64,000 bases of DNA from Tateyamaria sp. ANG-S1 (lineage in GTDB: Bacteria > Pseudomonadota > Alphaproteobacteria > Rhodobacterales > Rhodobacteraceae), in contig NZ_JWLL01000006.1 of assembly GCF_000814025.1 (NCBI RefSeq), positions 1-64,000 on the forward strand, given 5' to 3'. Numbering within the stretch: the first letter of the stretch is position 1; every line of letters begins with the position of its first letter. The notes beneath the pieces are model-generated. The model worked only from the letters and a program-made list of their open reading frames with translations. It was not told where the DNA came from and did not search any database. A program made the translations under genes and the position numbers. Below, in pieces: positions 36,529-43,947 of this stretch.

Positions 36529-37437
36529 TCAGTAATCAGACCACGTTGGGTTCTTTCCGATCCGTTCTATCAAGAAATCCATAAACACCCGCACCTTTGC
36601 CGACAGAACATTGGTCTGCGGATAAATCAGCCAGAGTGCAGTGTCTGCCACGCAGGTGTAATCGGGCAGGACGCGGACGAGTTGGCCTGCGGCCAGTTCT
36701 TGATGAACGCTCCAAAGGGAGTTTGGCGCAATGCCAGCACCGGCCATCGTCGCGACTTTGTGGCTATGGCCGTCGTCCATGATCAGGTTACAGCGGCCTA
36801 TGCGTGGATCAAAGTCAGCATGGGTACCGTCATCTTTGGTCATGCGGTGTGGCATGTAATTTCCGAATGCTACCAAGTGATGGTTTTGCAGGTCGTCAGG
36901 TGTTTGGGGGTGTCCATGCTCGGCTAAGTATCCCGGCGAGGCACACAGAACGCGGGTGTCATCAGCCAGTTTACGGCCCCGAAGGCTTGAGTCTTCAAGA
37001 ACGGCATTCCGGAGCGCCAGATCGAAACTGCCATCAATCAGGTCGAATTGCTTGTCCGACAGCCGCATGTCCAAACGCAGGTCCGGGTGATCTTTCGTGA
37101 AGTCCGGCAAGATCGGCGCGATGTAGAGTTGGGCGAAGGTGCTGGGAGCCGTGAAGCGTAACGTGCCGGACACCCGTGCTGCGCCCTGGCCAAGTGCCGC
37201 TCTGGCAGCATCCTCACGGGCCACAATGTCTCTGGCATAGGGCAGAAATTCCAGCCCTTCGGTCGAGAGTGCGACCTTTCTGGTGGACCGATGTAGCAGG
37301 TCGGCCCCCACACTTTTCTCCAGCTTGCTCATCCAAGCACTAGCAACCGATGGGGCCAGCCCAAGTTCCCGCCCGGCCGCGCTGATGTTTAGCTTGTCGG
37401 CAGCCAGCACAAAGAGGCGCAGGGTATCTGTTTCCAT
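36529..37437 (-). CDS. LysR-family transcriptional regulator
   Basis: A 302-residue LysR regulator with an N-terminal winged helix-turn-helix (METDTLRLFVLAADKLNISAAGRELGLAPSVASAWMSKLEKSVG) and a C-terminal effector domain (GTLRFTAPSTFAQLYIAPILPDF). The start at 37437 was chosen because the HTH begins there; the longer frame would overlap the divergent operon. It is divergent from the DUF1330-CmcJ-luciferase-SDR operon, with a perfect 12-bp inverted repeat between them, and is the likely regulator of that operon. Confidence 0.92.
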   Translation of the reverse strand: METDTLRLFVLAADKLNISAAGRELGLAPSVASAWMSKLEKSVGADLLHRSTRKVALSTEGLEFLPYARDIVAREDAARAALGQGAARVSGTLRFTAPSTFAQLYIAPILPDFTKDHPDLRLDMRLSDKQFDLIDGSFDLALRNAVLEDSSLRGRKLADDTRVLCASPGYLAEHGHPQTPDDLQNHHLVAFGNYMPHRMTKDDGTHADFDPRIGRCNLIMDDGHSHKVATMAGAGIAPNSLWSVHQELAAGQLVRVLPDYTCVADTALWLIYPQTNVLSAKVRVFMDFLIERIGKNPTWSDY

Positions 37438-37446
37438 TATTATATC

Positions 37447-37495
37447 CAAAACCGGAATTATATTTTCAGATCTGACCCAGTTTATTCCGGTTTTG
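37447..37495. promoter_or_regulatory. Inverted repeat in the LysR divergent promoter region
   Basis: CAAAACCGGAAT at 37447-37458 is a perfect reverse complement of ATTCCGGTTTTG at 37484-37495, with 25 bases between the arms. It lies 10 bases before the LysR start and 49 bases before the operon start. The size and place fit a LysR operator. Confidence 0.65.
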
Positions 37496-37543
37496 CAATG
37501 GTCGATATCTATGCAGGACAAACGATCCAACAGGAGATACCCC

Positions 37544-37846
37544 ATGGCCTACTATTCCGTTCTCGCCGTCACGCCATCCAGCGAAGACTGGATTCCCGAC
37601 TACCTGCCAACCGCGAACAAGCTCGTGGCCAAGCATGGTGGCAAGTATCTCGCCCGCACCGCATCACATGAACAGGTGGAAGGCGGTGAGCAAGCCGCCG
37701 CACTCCGCATCATCCTGGAGTGGCCATCCAAAGAGGCGGCGACGAACTTTATGAATGATCCTGATTACAAACCGCATCTCGATGCCCGGACCGCAGGATC
37801 AGAAAGCTACCACTTCGTGATCGAAGGCAAGGACGACCTTGCCTGA
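37544..37846 (+). CDS. DUF1330-type dimeric alpha/beta-barrel protein
   Basis: A 100-residue protein of the DUF1330/antibiotic-monooxygenase-like dimeric alpha/beta-barrel group: YYSVLAVTPSSEDWIPDYL, KHGGKYLART and RIILEWPSKEAATNFMNDPDYKPHL are the matching stretches. No cofactor residues are evident. A GGAG ribosome site precedes the ATG (caggagataccccATG). It is the first gene of the LysR-divergent operon and may act on the same substrate as the following oxidoreductases. Confidence 0.85.
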   Translation: MAYYSVLAVTPSSEDWIPDYLPTANKLVAKHGGKYLARTASHEQVEGGEQAAALRIILEWPSKEAATNFMNDPDYKPHLDARTAGSESYHFVIEGKDDLA

Positions 37847-37900
37847 TTGGCTGATCTGGGCCCGGCGCATCGTACCGGGCCCATTGCAACGAGGACATTC

Positions 37901-38686
37901 ATGATGCCACGCACTGCGACGGTGAATTACCATGTTCATGCATCAGAGCGGCAAGCCTACCATATCGACGCCGGTGGTGTTGTCGGGAAGATCATCTCGC
38001 CAGAGCACGACGTGACCGAGGTCCAACTGACCGATGTCCGCACCGATGGCGGAGTGAGTTTTGACCAAGACAGTGTTGGTTTCCTGACCGCGCCCTCAAC
38101 CCTGACTGCCTTCGATCAAGACCGTGCTTGGCAGGAGACCTATGACCAGGAACTCACGAACCTGCTCAAACGTGAAGTTGGAGCAACTGAGGTCATCATC
38201 TTTGACCACACCGTCCGTATCGATGACCCCAACGCCACGCGCAAACCGGCCCGCAATGTCCACAGCGATTACAGCCCCGAAGGCGCACATCACCGGCTGA
38301 TCGACATACTGGGTGAGGCGAAAGCTGCTGAATGGTCAGATGGACACTACGGTTTCATCAATGTGTGGCGTCCGGTGGAAAACCCGATCAACTCGGCTCC
38401 TCTGGGCTTTGTGCGGCCCTCCAGCGTGGCCGACGAAGACTGGCTTTTACTCGATCTCATTTACCCTGACCGGCGGGGACACATCATGGGGCTGGTTGGG
38501 AACCCGAACCATGAATGGGTGTATCAATCCCGTATGACGCCCGACGAAGTGGCGATGTTTAATATCTACGACAATCGGGGCAAGGCGTCGGTGGCCCATT
38601 CGGCGCTAGACATGATTGAGGACCCGACGATCACCACGGTCCGGCAAAGCATCGAGAGCCGCACTTTGGTGTGCTATGGACACTGA
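37901..38686 (+). CDS. CmcJ/NvfI-family putative oxidoreductase
   Basis: A ~261-residue protein of the CmcJ/NvfI (AsaB-like) family. Supporting segments are GKIISPEHDVTEVQLTDVR, the conserved HSDYSPEGAHHRL and FINVWRPVENPI, and the C-terminal VYQSRMTPDEVAMFNIYDN...RTLVCYG. These proteins belong to the Fe(II)/2-oxoglutarate-type or methoxylation-linked enzymes of cephamycin and fungal meroterpenoid pathways; the reaction here cannot be assigned. Start at the first of two ATGs (37901) with a GAGG site upstream. It overlaps the next gene. Confidence 0.8.
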   Translation: MMPRTATVNYHVHASERQAYHIDAGGVVGKIISPEHDVTEVQLTDVRTDGGVSFDQDSVGFLTAPSTLTAFDQDRAWQETYDQELTNLLKREVGATEVIIFDHTVRIDDPNATRKPARNVHSDYSPEGAHHRLIDILGEAKAAEWSDGHYGFINVWRPVENPINSAPLGFVRPSSVADEDWLLLDLIYPDRRGHIMGLVGNPNHEWVYQSRMTPDEVAMFNIYDNRGKASVAHSALDMIEDPTITTVRQSIESRTLVCYGH

Positions 38687-39686
38687 GATGGTAGATACCC
38701 AGATGATGCCAAGCACAGCGACACCCATGGCTTTCCCGTCCCTGAACCGGGCTTACAACACCGTGTTCCGACCGGGCGACCTGACGGTTGGTCTGGTTGT
38801 CCCACTGGATGCCCATCATGGCAGCCCAGTGCCAGACATGACCCGTCACATCGAACGGGCGCAAATGGCCGATGAGTTGGGCTTCGCCGCTTTGTGGCTA
38901 CGCGACGTGCCGTTTAATGTGCCGACATTCGGCGATGCGGGTCAGACGTTCGATCCGTTTGTCTACCTTGGGCTGCTGTCCGGTGCGACACAGAACATCG
39001 CACTCGGTGTCGCCAGCATTATTCTGCCTCTGCGCCATCCGGCCCATGTGGCCAAAGCAGCAGCGTCGGCTGATCAGTTGTCAGGCGGTCGGCTGTTGTT
39101 AGGTGTCGCGTCTGGTGACCGCCCTGAAGAATACCCGGCCCTGGGTATGAGTTTCCCTGACCGTGGAGACAGGTTCCGCGAAAGCTTGGATTACATCCGG
39201 GCCATGGCCGCCGAATATCCCACCCATACCGGCGAACATGGAAGACTGAAGGGATCAATGGATATGCTGCCCAAACCTGTGAATGGTCGAGTGCCGATCC
39301 TCATCACTGGCAGCTCACAGCAGAACCCGGAATGGGTTGCGACTCATGGTGATGGGTGGATGACGTATCCACGGGACATCGTATCACAGGCGCAGGTGGT
39401 GAAAGATTATCGTTCGCGCGGTGCAAATGCTGGTGCAGACACAAAGCCGGTCATGCAGTCGCTTTATGCCGATCTTATCGCCGAGGATGATGCAGAACCC
39501 ACACCGATCCATCTGGGCTTCCGATCCGGCATCACGTTCCTGAAGACTTATCTCGCGTCTTTGCGTGATCACGGGATCAACCACGTCGCCCTGAACCTGC
39601 GGTTCAACCAAGCCGACATCGAACACACCATGAAGCGCCTGGCCGATGAGGTACTTCCCGAATTTCCAACAGAAAAGAGCATATGA
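38676..39686 (+). CDS. Luciferase-like (LLM) flavin oxidoreductase
   Basis: A ~336-residue bacterial luciferase-like monooxygenase: YNTVFRPGDLTVGLVVPLD at the N-terminus, GFAALWLRDVPFNVPTFGDAGQTFDPFVYLGLL, TQNIALGVASIILPLRHPAH and LLLGVASGDRPEEYPALG are typical. It would use FMNH2 or F420H2 as cofactor, with the flavin supplied by another protein. The ATG at 38676 overlaps the CmcJ stop; ATGs at 38688 and 38703 are alternatives. The C-terminus overlaps the SDR gene by 4 bases. Substrate is unknown. Confidence 0.87.
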   Translation: MDTEMVDTQMMPSTATPMAFPSLNRAYNTVFRPGDLTVGLVVPLDAHHGSPVPDMTRHIERAQMADELGFAALWLRDVPFNVPTFGDAGQTFDPFVYLGLLSGATQNIALGVASIILPLRHPAHVAKAAASADQLSGGRLLLGVASGDRPEEYPALGMSFPDRGDRFRESLDYIRAMAAEYPTHTGEHGRLKGSMDMLPKPVNGRVPILITGSSQQNPEWVATHGDGWMTYPRDIVSQAQVVKDYRSRGANAGADTKPVMQSLYADLIAEDDAEPTPIHLGFRSGITFLKTYLASLRDHGINHVALNLRFNQADIEHTMKRLADEVLPEFPTEKSI

Positions 39687-40450
39687 TGACCAAAACCATT
39701 CTCATCACTGGATCAACCGACGGCATCGGGCTGCTGACCGCCAGGACCCTCGCTGACATGGGCCACATTATCATCTTACATGGTCGAAGTGCGGCCAAGC
39801 TGGACGCCGCAGCGAAGGAACTCGGTGGCGACGTTGCCACCTATCAGGCCGATCTATCGTCATTGGAAGAAACGACTGCACTCGCTGATGCGATCACAGA
39901 CAACCACGGCCGAATTGATGTGCTCATCAACAATGCCGGTGTGTACAAAACCCCCAACCCGATCCTACCAAACGGTCAGGATGTGCGGTTTGTTGTGAAC
40001 ACGCTAGCCCCGCATGTTCTGACCAAAGCCCTGCTACCGATCATTCCAAGCAATGGCCGCATCATCAACCTGTCATCCGCTGCTCAGGCCCCAGTTGATT
40101 TTGCAGCCCTCGCGGGCGACAAACACCTTGATGACATGGGTGCCTACGCCCAAAGCAAACGTGGCATCGCCTTGTGGTCGGCTCAGATGGCCGCAACCCA
40201 TCCCAACGGCCCCGCCTTCATCGCCGTAAATCCCGGCTCTTTGCTGGCGTCAAAGATGGTCAAAGAGGGCTTCGGGGTCGCTGGACACGATCTACAGATC
40301 GGTGCCGACATCCTGTGCCGCCTATCGCTGGATGACGACTTCACTGATGCATCTGGCCAGTATTGGGACAACGATGCGGGTGGCTATGGGCATGTAGACC
40401 CTAGTCAGGCCAAAGACGTGATGCAGGCAATCGAAGAACTCACCAACTGA
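39683..40450 (+). CDS. Short-chain dehydrogenase/reductase
   Basis: A 255-residue SDR oxidoreductase. The NAD(P)-binding motif is TGSTDGIGLLTART (TGxxxGIG), the structural NNAG is present as LINNAGVY, and the catalytic Tyr/Lys are in GAYAQSKRGIA, with a Ser in INLSSAAQ. It is the last gene of the LysR-divergent operon. The stop at 40450 is close to the presumed left end of the tRNA-linked element. The substrate is unknown but is likely shared with the CmcJ-like and luciferase-like enzymes. Confidence 0.9.
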   Translation: MMTKTILITGSTDGIGLLTARTLADMGHIIILHGRSAAKLDAAAKELGGDVATYQADLSSLEETTALADAITDNHGRIDVLINNAGVYKTPNPILPNGQDVRFVVNTLAPHVLTKALLPIIPSNGRIINLSSAAQAPVDFAALAGDKHLDDMGAYAQSKRGIALWSAQMAATHPNGPAFIAVNPGSLLASKMVKEGFGVAGHDLQIGADILCRLSLDDDFTDASGQYWDNDAGGYGHVDPSQAKDVMQAIEELTN

Positions 40451-40552
40451 GGGCGACATAGCACGGGAGATCAGTTGGGTAAGGCCAACGCCAAAATACC
40501 TCTGAGTGCGGTTGCCGACACCACCGTCGGCTTCGTTAAAGGAGGACCGTAT

Positions 40553-40939
40553 ATGTACAAGATCGATGACTGTTGCGAAGTACCGCAGTCAGACTTGCCT
40601 GACGCACTGGAGTTCTTGAATAGGGTCCGTCAGCGCCGACATGCTGCAACCACGTCAAAAAAACCACCAAACCAAGTACGAACGAGAAGAAAGCTTGCTT
40701 TCCACAATATCGGATGTGGCTGCATGATATCGCGAGAACAGATGCACAGTGTGCTGACGAGCGACCTGCAACGGGACCTCCTCGAACGTATTTTGGCGCA
40801 CCATTATGGCTACGAACACACGCCAGACTCTTTCACGCTAGGGGCTGCGATGTTCTTCGTCAGGCACGTCAGCCGCAACGCCGCAAGCCGTCTCCCCGCC
40901 CTAGGCGGATATCCATGGAATCCACACGAAAATGAGTAA
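40553..40939 (+). CDS. Hypothetical protein at the left end of the element
   Basis: A 128-residue protein of unknown family. The start at 40553 follows a strong AAAGGAGG ribosome site; a longer frame begins at 40475. It has a Cys/His-containing segment (FHNIGCGCMISREQMH) and a helical C-terminal half (LQRDLLERILAHHYGYEHTPDSFTLGAAMFFVRHV). The stop overlaps the next gene start. It is likely phage-related by position only. Confidence 0.6.
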   Translation: MYKIDDCCEVPQSDLPDALEFLNRVRQRRHAATTSKKPPNQVRTRRKLAFHNIGCGCMISREQMHSVLTSDLQRDLLERILAHHYGYEHTPDSFTLGAAMFFVRHVSRNAASRLPALGGYPWNPHENE

Positions 40940-41210
40940 CCTCGCCTTATACCCCGGTGCGTCTGAGCGCCTTGAATTGAGTGTCCTACCTGTCACTTGG
41001 ACGGCACCCAGAAACGCCGGAAATCCAATGCGAGTTCGCATCATCGGCACGCTTGGCTTCCACGTTGCGAGCGGGACCAACGTCACCACCGACTCCATGT
41101 TCATCCCCGATTGCGCAGCCGAAATCCTCAGTGTGGGGTCTGGCGGCACCCTTAGCTTTTTGAAGATGGAGAATAGCAGCGATGGCCCGGTGTGGGTGAC
41201 GGTGGTCTGA
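40932..41210 (+). CDS. Hypothetical phage-type beta-rich protein
   Basis: A 92-residue protein with a beta-rich pattern (RVRIIGTLGFHVASGTNVTTDSMFIP, EILSVGSGGTLSFLKMENSSDGPVWVTVV). Its size and location just before the TerS-like gene are like small structural or decoration proteins of phages, but no family was recognised. The ATG overlaps the preceding stop by 8 bases. Confidence 0.6.
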   Translation: MSNLALYPGASERLELSVLPVTWTAPRNAGNPMRVRIIGTLGFHVASGTNVTTDSMFIPDCAAEILSVGSGGTLSFLKMENSSDGPVWVTVV

Positions 41211-41214
41211 CATC

Positions 41215-41712
41215 ATGGCCGCGAAGAACCACGAACAGCGAGAACGCTTTTGCCAGTTACTGGCCGACGGCATGAAACAGGTCGAAGCCTATGGCGCGGC
41301 GGGTTACCGCCAGTCCGCCAGCGGCGCGTCACGCATGGCAAATGAGCCAGAGATACGCGCCCGCGTTGAAGAGTTGCGGCAAGAGCGGTGGATGGCGCGA
41401 GAAGGGATAGACGTCAATGATCCACGTAGTATCCCGTGGTTGGGACAAGCTTATGTGGAACTCTTCCAAGCGGCGCGGAAAGCGCGGAAGTTTGGCGAAG
41501 CGGTCAAGGCGCTTGAGAACATTACCAAGCTAATCCATTTCGAAGAGCGTGTGAACCAGACCGCCGCATCAAAGCCTGTCGCGCCCTCCGACAAGATCAA
41601 CTTAGAAGACATGCTGGGGGTCATTGATCGAGTCTGCGATATTGCCAGCGCAGCAAATGACAACGCCGCGCGTCAAAGCGTGCCAATGGTCCAAATCCCA
41701 CCGAATAACTGA
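41215..41712 (+). CDS. Phage terminase small subunit-like protein
   Basis: A 165-residue protein with the TerS-type DNA-binding N-terminus: EQRERFCQLLADGMKQVEAYGAAGYRQSASGASRMANEPEIRARVEELRQ is a helix-turn-helix of the kind found in terminase small subunits that recognise pac sites. A helical middle (ELFQAARKARKFGEAVKALENITKLIHFEE) follows and the tail is flexible. No large terminase lies next to it, which is unusual for a complete phage but normal for satellites that redirect a helper phage's packaging. Confidence 0.7.
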   Translation: MAAKNHEQRERFCQLLADGMKQVEAYGAAGYRQSASGASRMANEPEIRARVEELRQERWMAREGIDVNDPRSIPWLGQAYVELFQAARKARKFGEAVKALENITKLIHFEERVNQTAASKPVAPSDKINLEDMLGVIDRVCDIASAANDNAARQSVPMVQIPPNN

Positions 41713-41904
41713 TTTTGGGCCGCGCCCACCGGCCCAAAACCGCGCCCGCCTGCCATTCTCCTTGGAGGCGGGCGCACCCTTAATTCGAAAAACTGAAATC
41801 CGGCCCGACCGGAACCACCGCTGGCCCCGAACCAGCAGACATTAACAGCGGGGCGCGTCAGCGCCCACCCCCGACCGCAGAAGGAAAAATGAATGACTTA
41901 AACA

Positions 41905-42177
41905 ATGAATCGCTACGAACAGCTTGGGCGTTTGCTTCAAAATACGACCGCGCACCCTATGCCCGAAAACGGTGTCAATGTCTGCGAAGGCTGGCTAGAG
42001 GACATGTGCCGCTGCCCATCCACCGCGCGTAAGGCGCTATTATTTGCAGGCTATCGTCCCGCTTGCACAGGCGATGGGGATTGGATCATTGGCGGCTGGG
42101 GTGAAGTTAATTTCACCGACAATCTGGATAGCCAATTCCGCGAAGTGGTGCAGGCCATCATGCGAGATCGCGACTAA
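41905..42177 (+). CDS. Hypothetical small protein in the element
   Basis: A 90-residue protein of unknown family with two Cys near CEGWLEDMCRCPST and a Trp/Gly-rich middle (GDGDWIIGGWGEV). The ATG is preceded by an AAGGAAAAA-type site 20 bases upstream. The 191-base gap before it and the 306-base gap after it hold no clear gene, but the latter contains paired operator-like sites. Confidence 0.55.
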   Translation: MNRYEQLGRLLQNTTAHPMPENGVNVCEGWLEDMCRCPSTARKALLFAGYRPACTGDGDWIIGGWGEVNFTDNLDSQFREVVQAIMRDRD

Positions 42178-42483
42178 AACTACCTACTGTAACATTTCGT
42201 GATCGCGCTGGGCGGTATCCAATTCAGTGACAATCCTTGCCCCCAATCGGGGACCTGCGAACCCCTAATTTAGCTTCAAGCTGAAACGCCACGTTCGGTT
42301 TTCAGCTTGAAGCTAAACTTTGCCCGCATCGTTTGTTTTGAGGGGGAAACAGTGGTGCGAGGCGCTTTTCAGCTTCAAGCATAATTGCATATTTATCAAT
42401 AGGTTAGTCCGTTATATGGGCTTGATTCAGCGCCATGGACGTCACTATTTTTGCCTCAACGCGAACGATGAAAGGAATGAAAA
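42178..42483. promoter_or_regulatory. Intergenic region with AGCTTSAAGCT paired sites
   Basis: A perfect 18-bp inverted repeat has arms at 42269-42286 (TTTAGCTTCAAGCTGAAA) and 42300-42317, each arm itself nearly palindromic around AGCTTSAAGCT. A third, incomplete copy (TTTTCAGCTTCAAGCAT) is at 42366-42382. A CCCCAATCGGGG hairpin is at 42240-42251. The set looks like an operator cluster or binding sites for an element-encoded repressor. Confidence 0.65.
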
Positions 42484-42792
42484 ATGACCTATCCAAATGC
42501 CCAAAGTGGGGCCGATACAGAAACCGCGATTGTGTTGGCTGGTGCCTTGATAAATGACGCCGCCCAGCGCCCTTTGACGCGGCAGAACGCCCGTGACTTG
42601 CATGATGCGGCGGCGGAATTGGCAGGGCTTTGTGAGCGCGTTAGCGCTGGATATGACGACCTTGAAAGCGAGCTTATACGCGATGCGGGCTTACTCACCC
42701 AGCTTGTCGAACAGCCGTTGAACGCCGCGTCAACGGCTTCTGTGACCCGTCTGGCGGACACTATCGCCGAATGTGCGGCGGTGCTGGCATGA
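42484..42792 (+). CDS. Hypothetical small helical protein
   Basis: A 102-residue helical protein (LAGALINDAAQRPLTRQNARDLHDAAAELAGLCERVSAGYDDLESELIRDAGLLTQLVEQPL) without a recognised family. The GAAAGGAATG site precedes the ATG closely. Its stop overlaps the next start (ATGA), so it is co-translated with the 72-residue gene that follows. Expression may be controlled by the operator-like sites upstream. Confidence 0.65.
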   Translation: MTYPNAQSGADTETAIVLAGALINDAAQRPLTRQNARDLHDAAAELAGLCERVSAGYDDLESELIRDAGLLTQLVEQPLNAASTASVTRLADTIAECAAVLA

Positions 42793-43007
42793 CTTCAAAG
42801 AAGCCCAGAAAGCCTGCCGGATGGTGGACGCGCGAAAATGTGCTGCGCGACGCCGCTAGATTCAAGAGTCGGGCGTTTTGGCACGAAATTTCGCGGGGAG
42901 CGCATGGCGCGGCGGTCCGCAACGGTTGGCTGGCAGAGGCGCATAGGATCATAGATCGACGCCGATTGGGCGCGACAATGGATCAGGTGATAGCCGATGC
43001 TTTCTGA
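42789..43007 (+). CDS. Hypothetical basic small protein
   Basis: A 72-residue basic, Arg/Lys/Trp-rich protein (KKPRKPAGWWTRENVLRDAARFKSRAFWHEI) of unknown family. The composition suggests nucleic-acid binding. It overlaps both neighbours (ATGA with the previous gene, 11 bases with the next), a compact phage-like arrangement. Confidence 0.6.
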   Translation: MTSKKPRKPAGWWTRENVLRDAARFKSRAFWHEISRGAHGAAVRNGWLAEAHRIIDRRRLGATMDQVIADAF

Positions 43008-43770
43008 CTATTTGGTGGGCCAAATCGCAGAATGGGTACGTGGGGTGAATTTCGACGCGCCGCCGTTAGGCGGGCTGTCCCTTGCGCTATCTACAACGGA
43101 CCCAACAGCGGACGGTGCGGGCCTGTCAGAGCCACCAGCCGTTGCAGGCTATGCACGCCAGCCCGTCACCTTTTCCGCGCCTGTGGTGGGCGCTGATCGT
43201 GTATCGATGGCCAATGATAAGGTGCTGACCTTTGGCCCTGTCGTGGGCGCATCATGGGGCGAGAATAGCCACGTTGCCGTGTTCAATGACGTTGGCAATA
43301 TGCTTTGGTCAGGTGAGATTGATAGGGCGCGTGAGCGTCCGCTGGGCGATACACTGACCTTTGCCGTAGGTGCCTTGCAGATCGACATAGGCCCTTTCTT
43401 TTCTGCGTATTTCGCGACGGCTGTTCTTGAATGGATGCGCGGTGTTCCGATGCCCAGCGCCCCGCTTGGGGTTCTTGCTGGCCTGTCTATTGCGGACCCT
43501 TCGTTTGACGGTAGTGGCCTCAATGAATCCTCTTTGGCAGGCTACCAGCGCCTTGTTGCGCCGTTCGATTATTCGGGGCGGACTCTGGCCAATAGTTCGG
43601 CCCTGATCTTTGGTCCTGCCATTTCGGACTGGGGCAGCGTGACCTTTGGAACCGTGTTTTCTGATGGCGGCGACTTGCTGTTTTCTGGCCCGATTGCCGC
43701 GCCCGAAGACGTGGATTCAGGCGACACCTTTGCTGTGCCAGCGGGTGCTTATGCAATGCAAATAAGATGA
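42997..43770 (+). CDS. Protein with two tandem ~115-residue beta-rich domains
   Basis: A 257-residue protein made of two related halves. The first starts EWVRGVNFDAPPLGGLSLALSTTDPTADGAGLSE and the second EWMRGVPMPSAPLGVLAGLSIADPSFDGSGLNE; each continues through a conserved LTFGP or LIFGP block, W-G-x-V-x-F-G-type strand, G-x-x-L-x-x-S-G, and a Gly/Asp-rich loop. Such repeats occur in phage tail or fibre proteins, but no named family was recognised. It lies directly after the 72-residue gene. Confidence 0.65.
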   Translation: MLSDYLVGQIAEWVRGVNFDAPPLGGLSLALSTTDPTADGAGLSEPPAVAGYARQPVTFSAPVVGADRVSMANDKVLTFGPVVGASWGENSHVAVFNDVGNMLWSGEIDRARERPLGDTLTFAVGALQIDIGPFFSAYFATAVLEWMRGVPMPSAPLGVLAGLSIADPSFDGSGLNESSLAGYQRLVAPFDYSGRTLANSSALIFGPAISDWGSVTFGTVFSDGGDLLFSGPIAAPEDVDSGDTFAVPAGAYAMQIR

Positions 43771-43947
43771 AAAAAGCCCGCCGCGATGACAGGCGCGACG
43801 GGCAGTTGGAAACATGAACGGGGCGACCAACCCCTGAAATATTTCTACCCGAACAACGCAAACAGGTCAATAAAGCTGACATAAATGGTCGGGAATTTTA
43901 AGGAGCCAAACCGATGAAATGACAGCCAAAACCGAAGGAAACAGAAC

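Noticed and set aside
40451-40457. GGGCGAC after the SDR gene, identical to the tRNA-Tyr acceptor end, considered as the left attachment site
   Set aside because: Only seven bases match and the neighbouring sequence differs, so it may be chance. A computed direct-repeat search is needed.
43771-43810. GCCCG-rich stem after the duplicated-domain gene, considered as its terminator
   Set aside because: The A-run is on the wrong side for a plus-strand terminator; only a minus-strand stop would fit and no minus-strand gene ends there.
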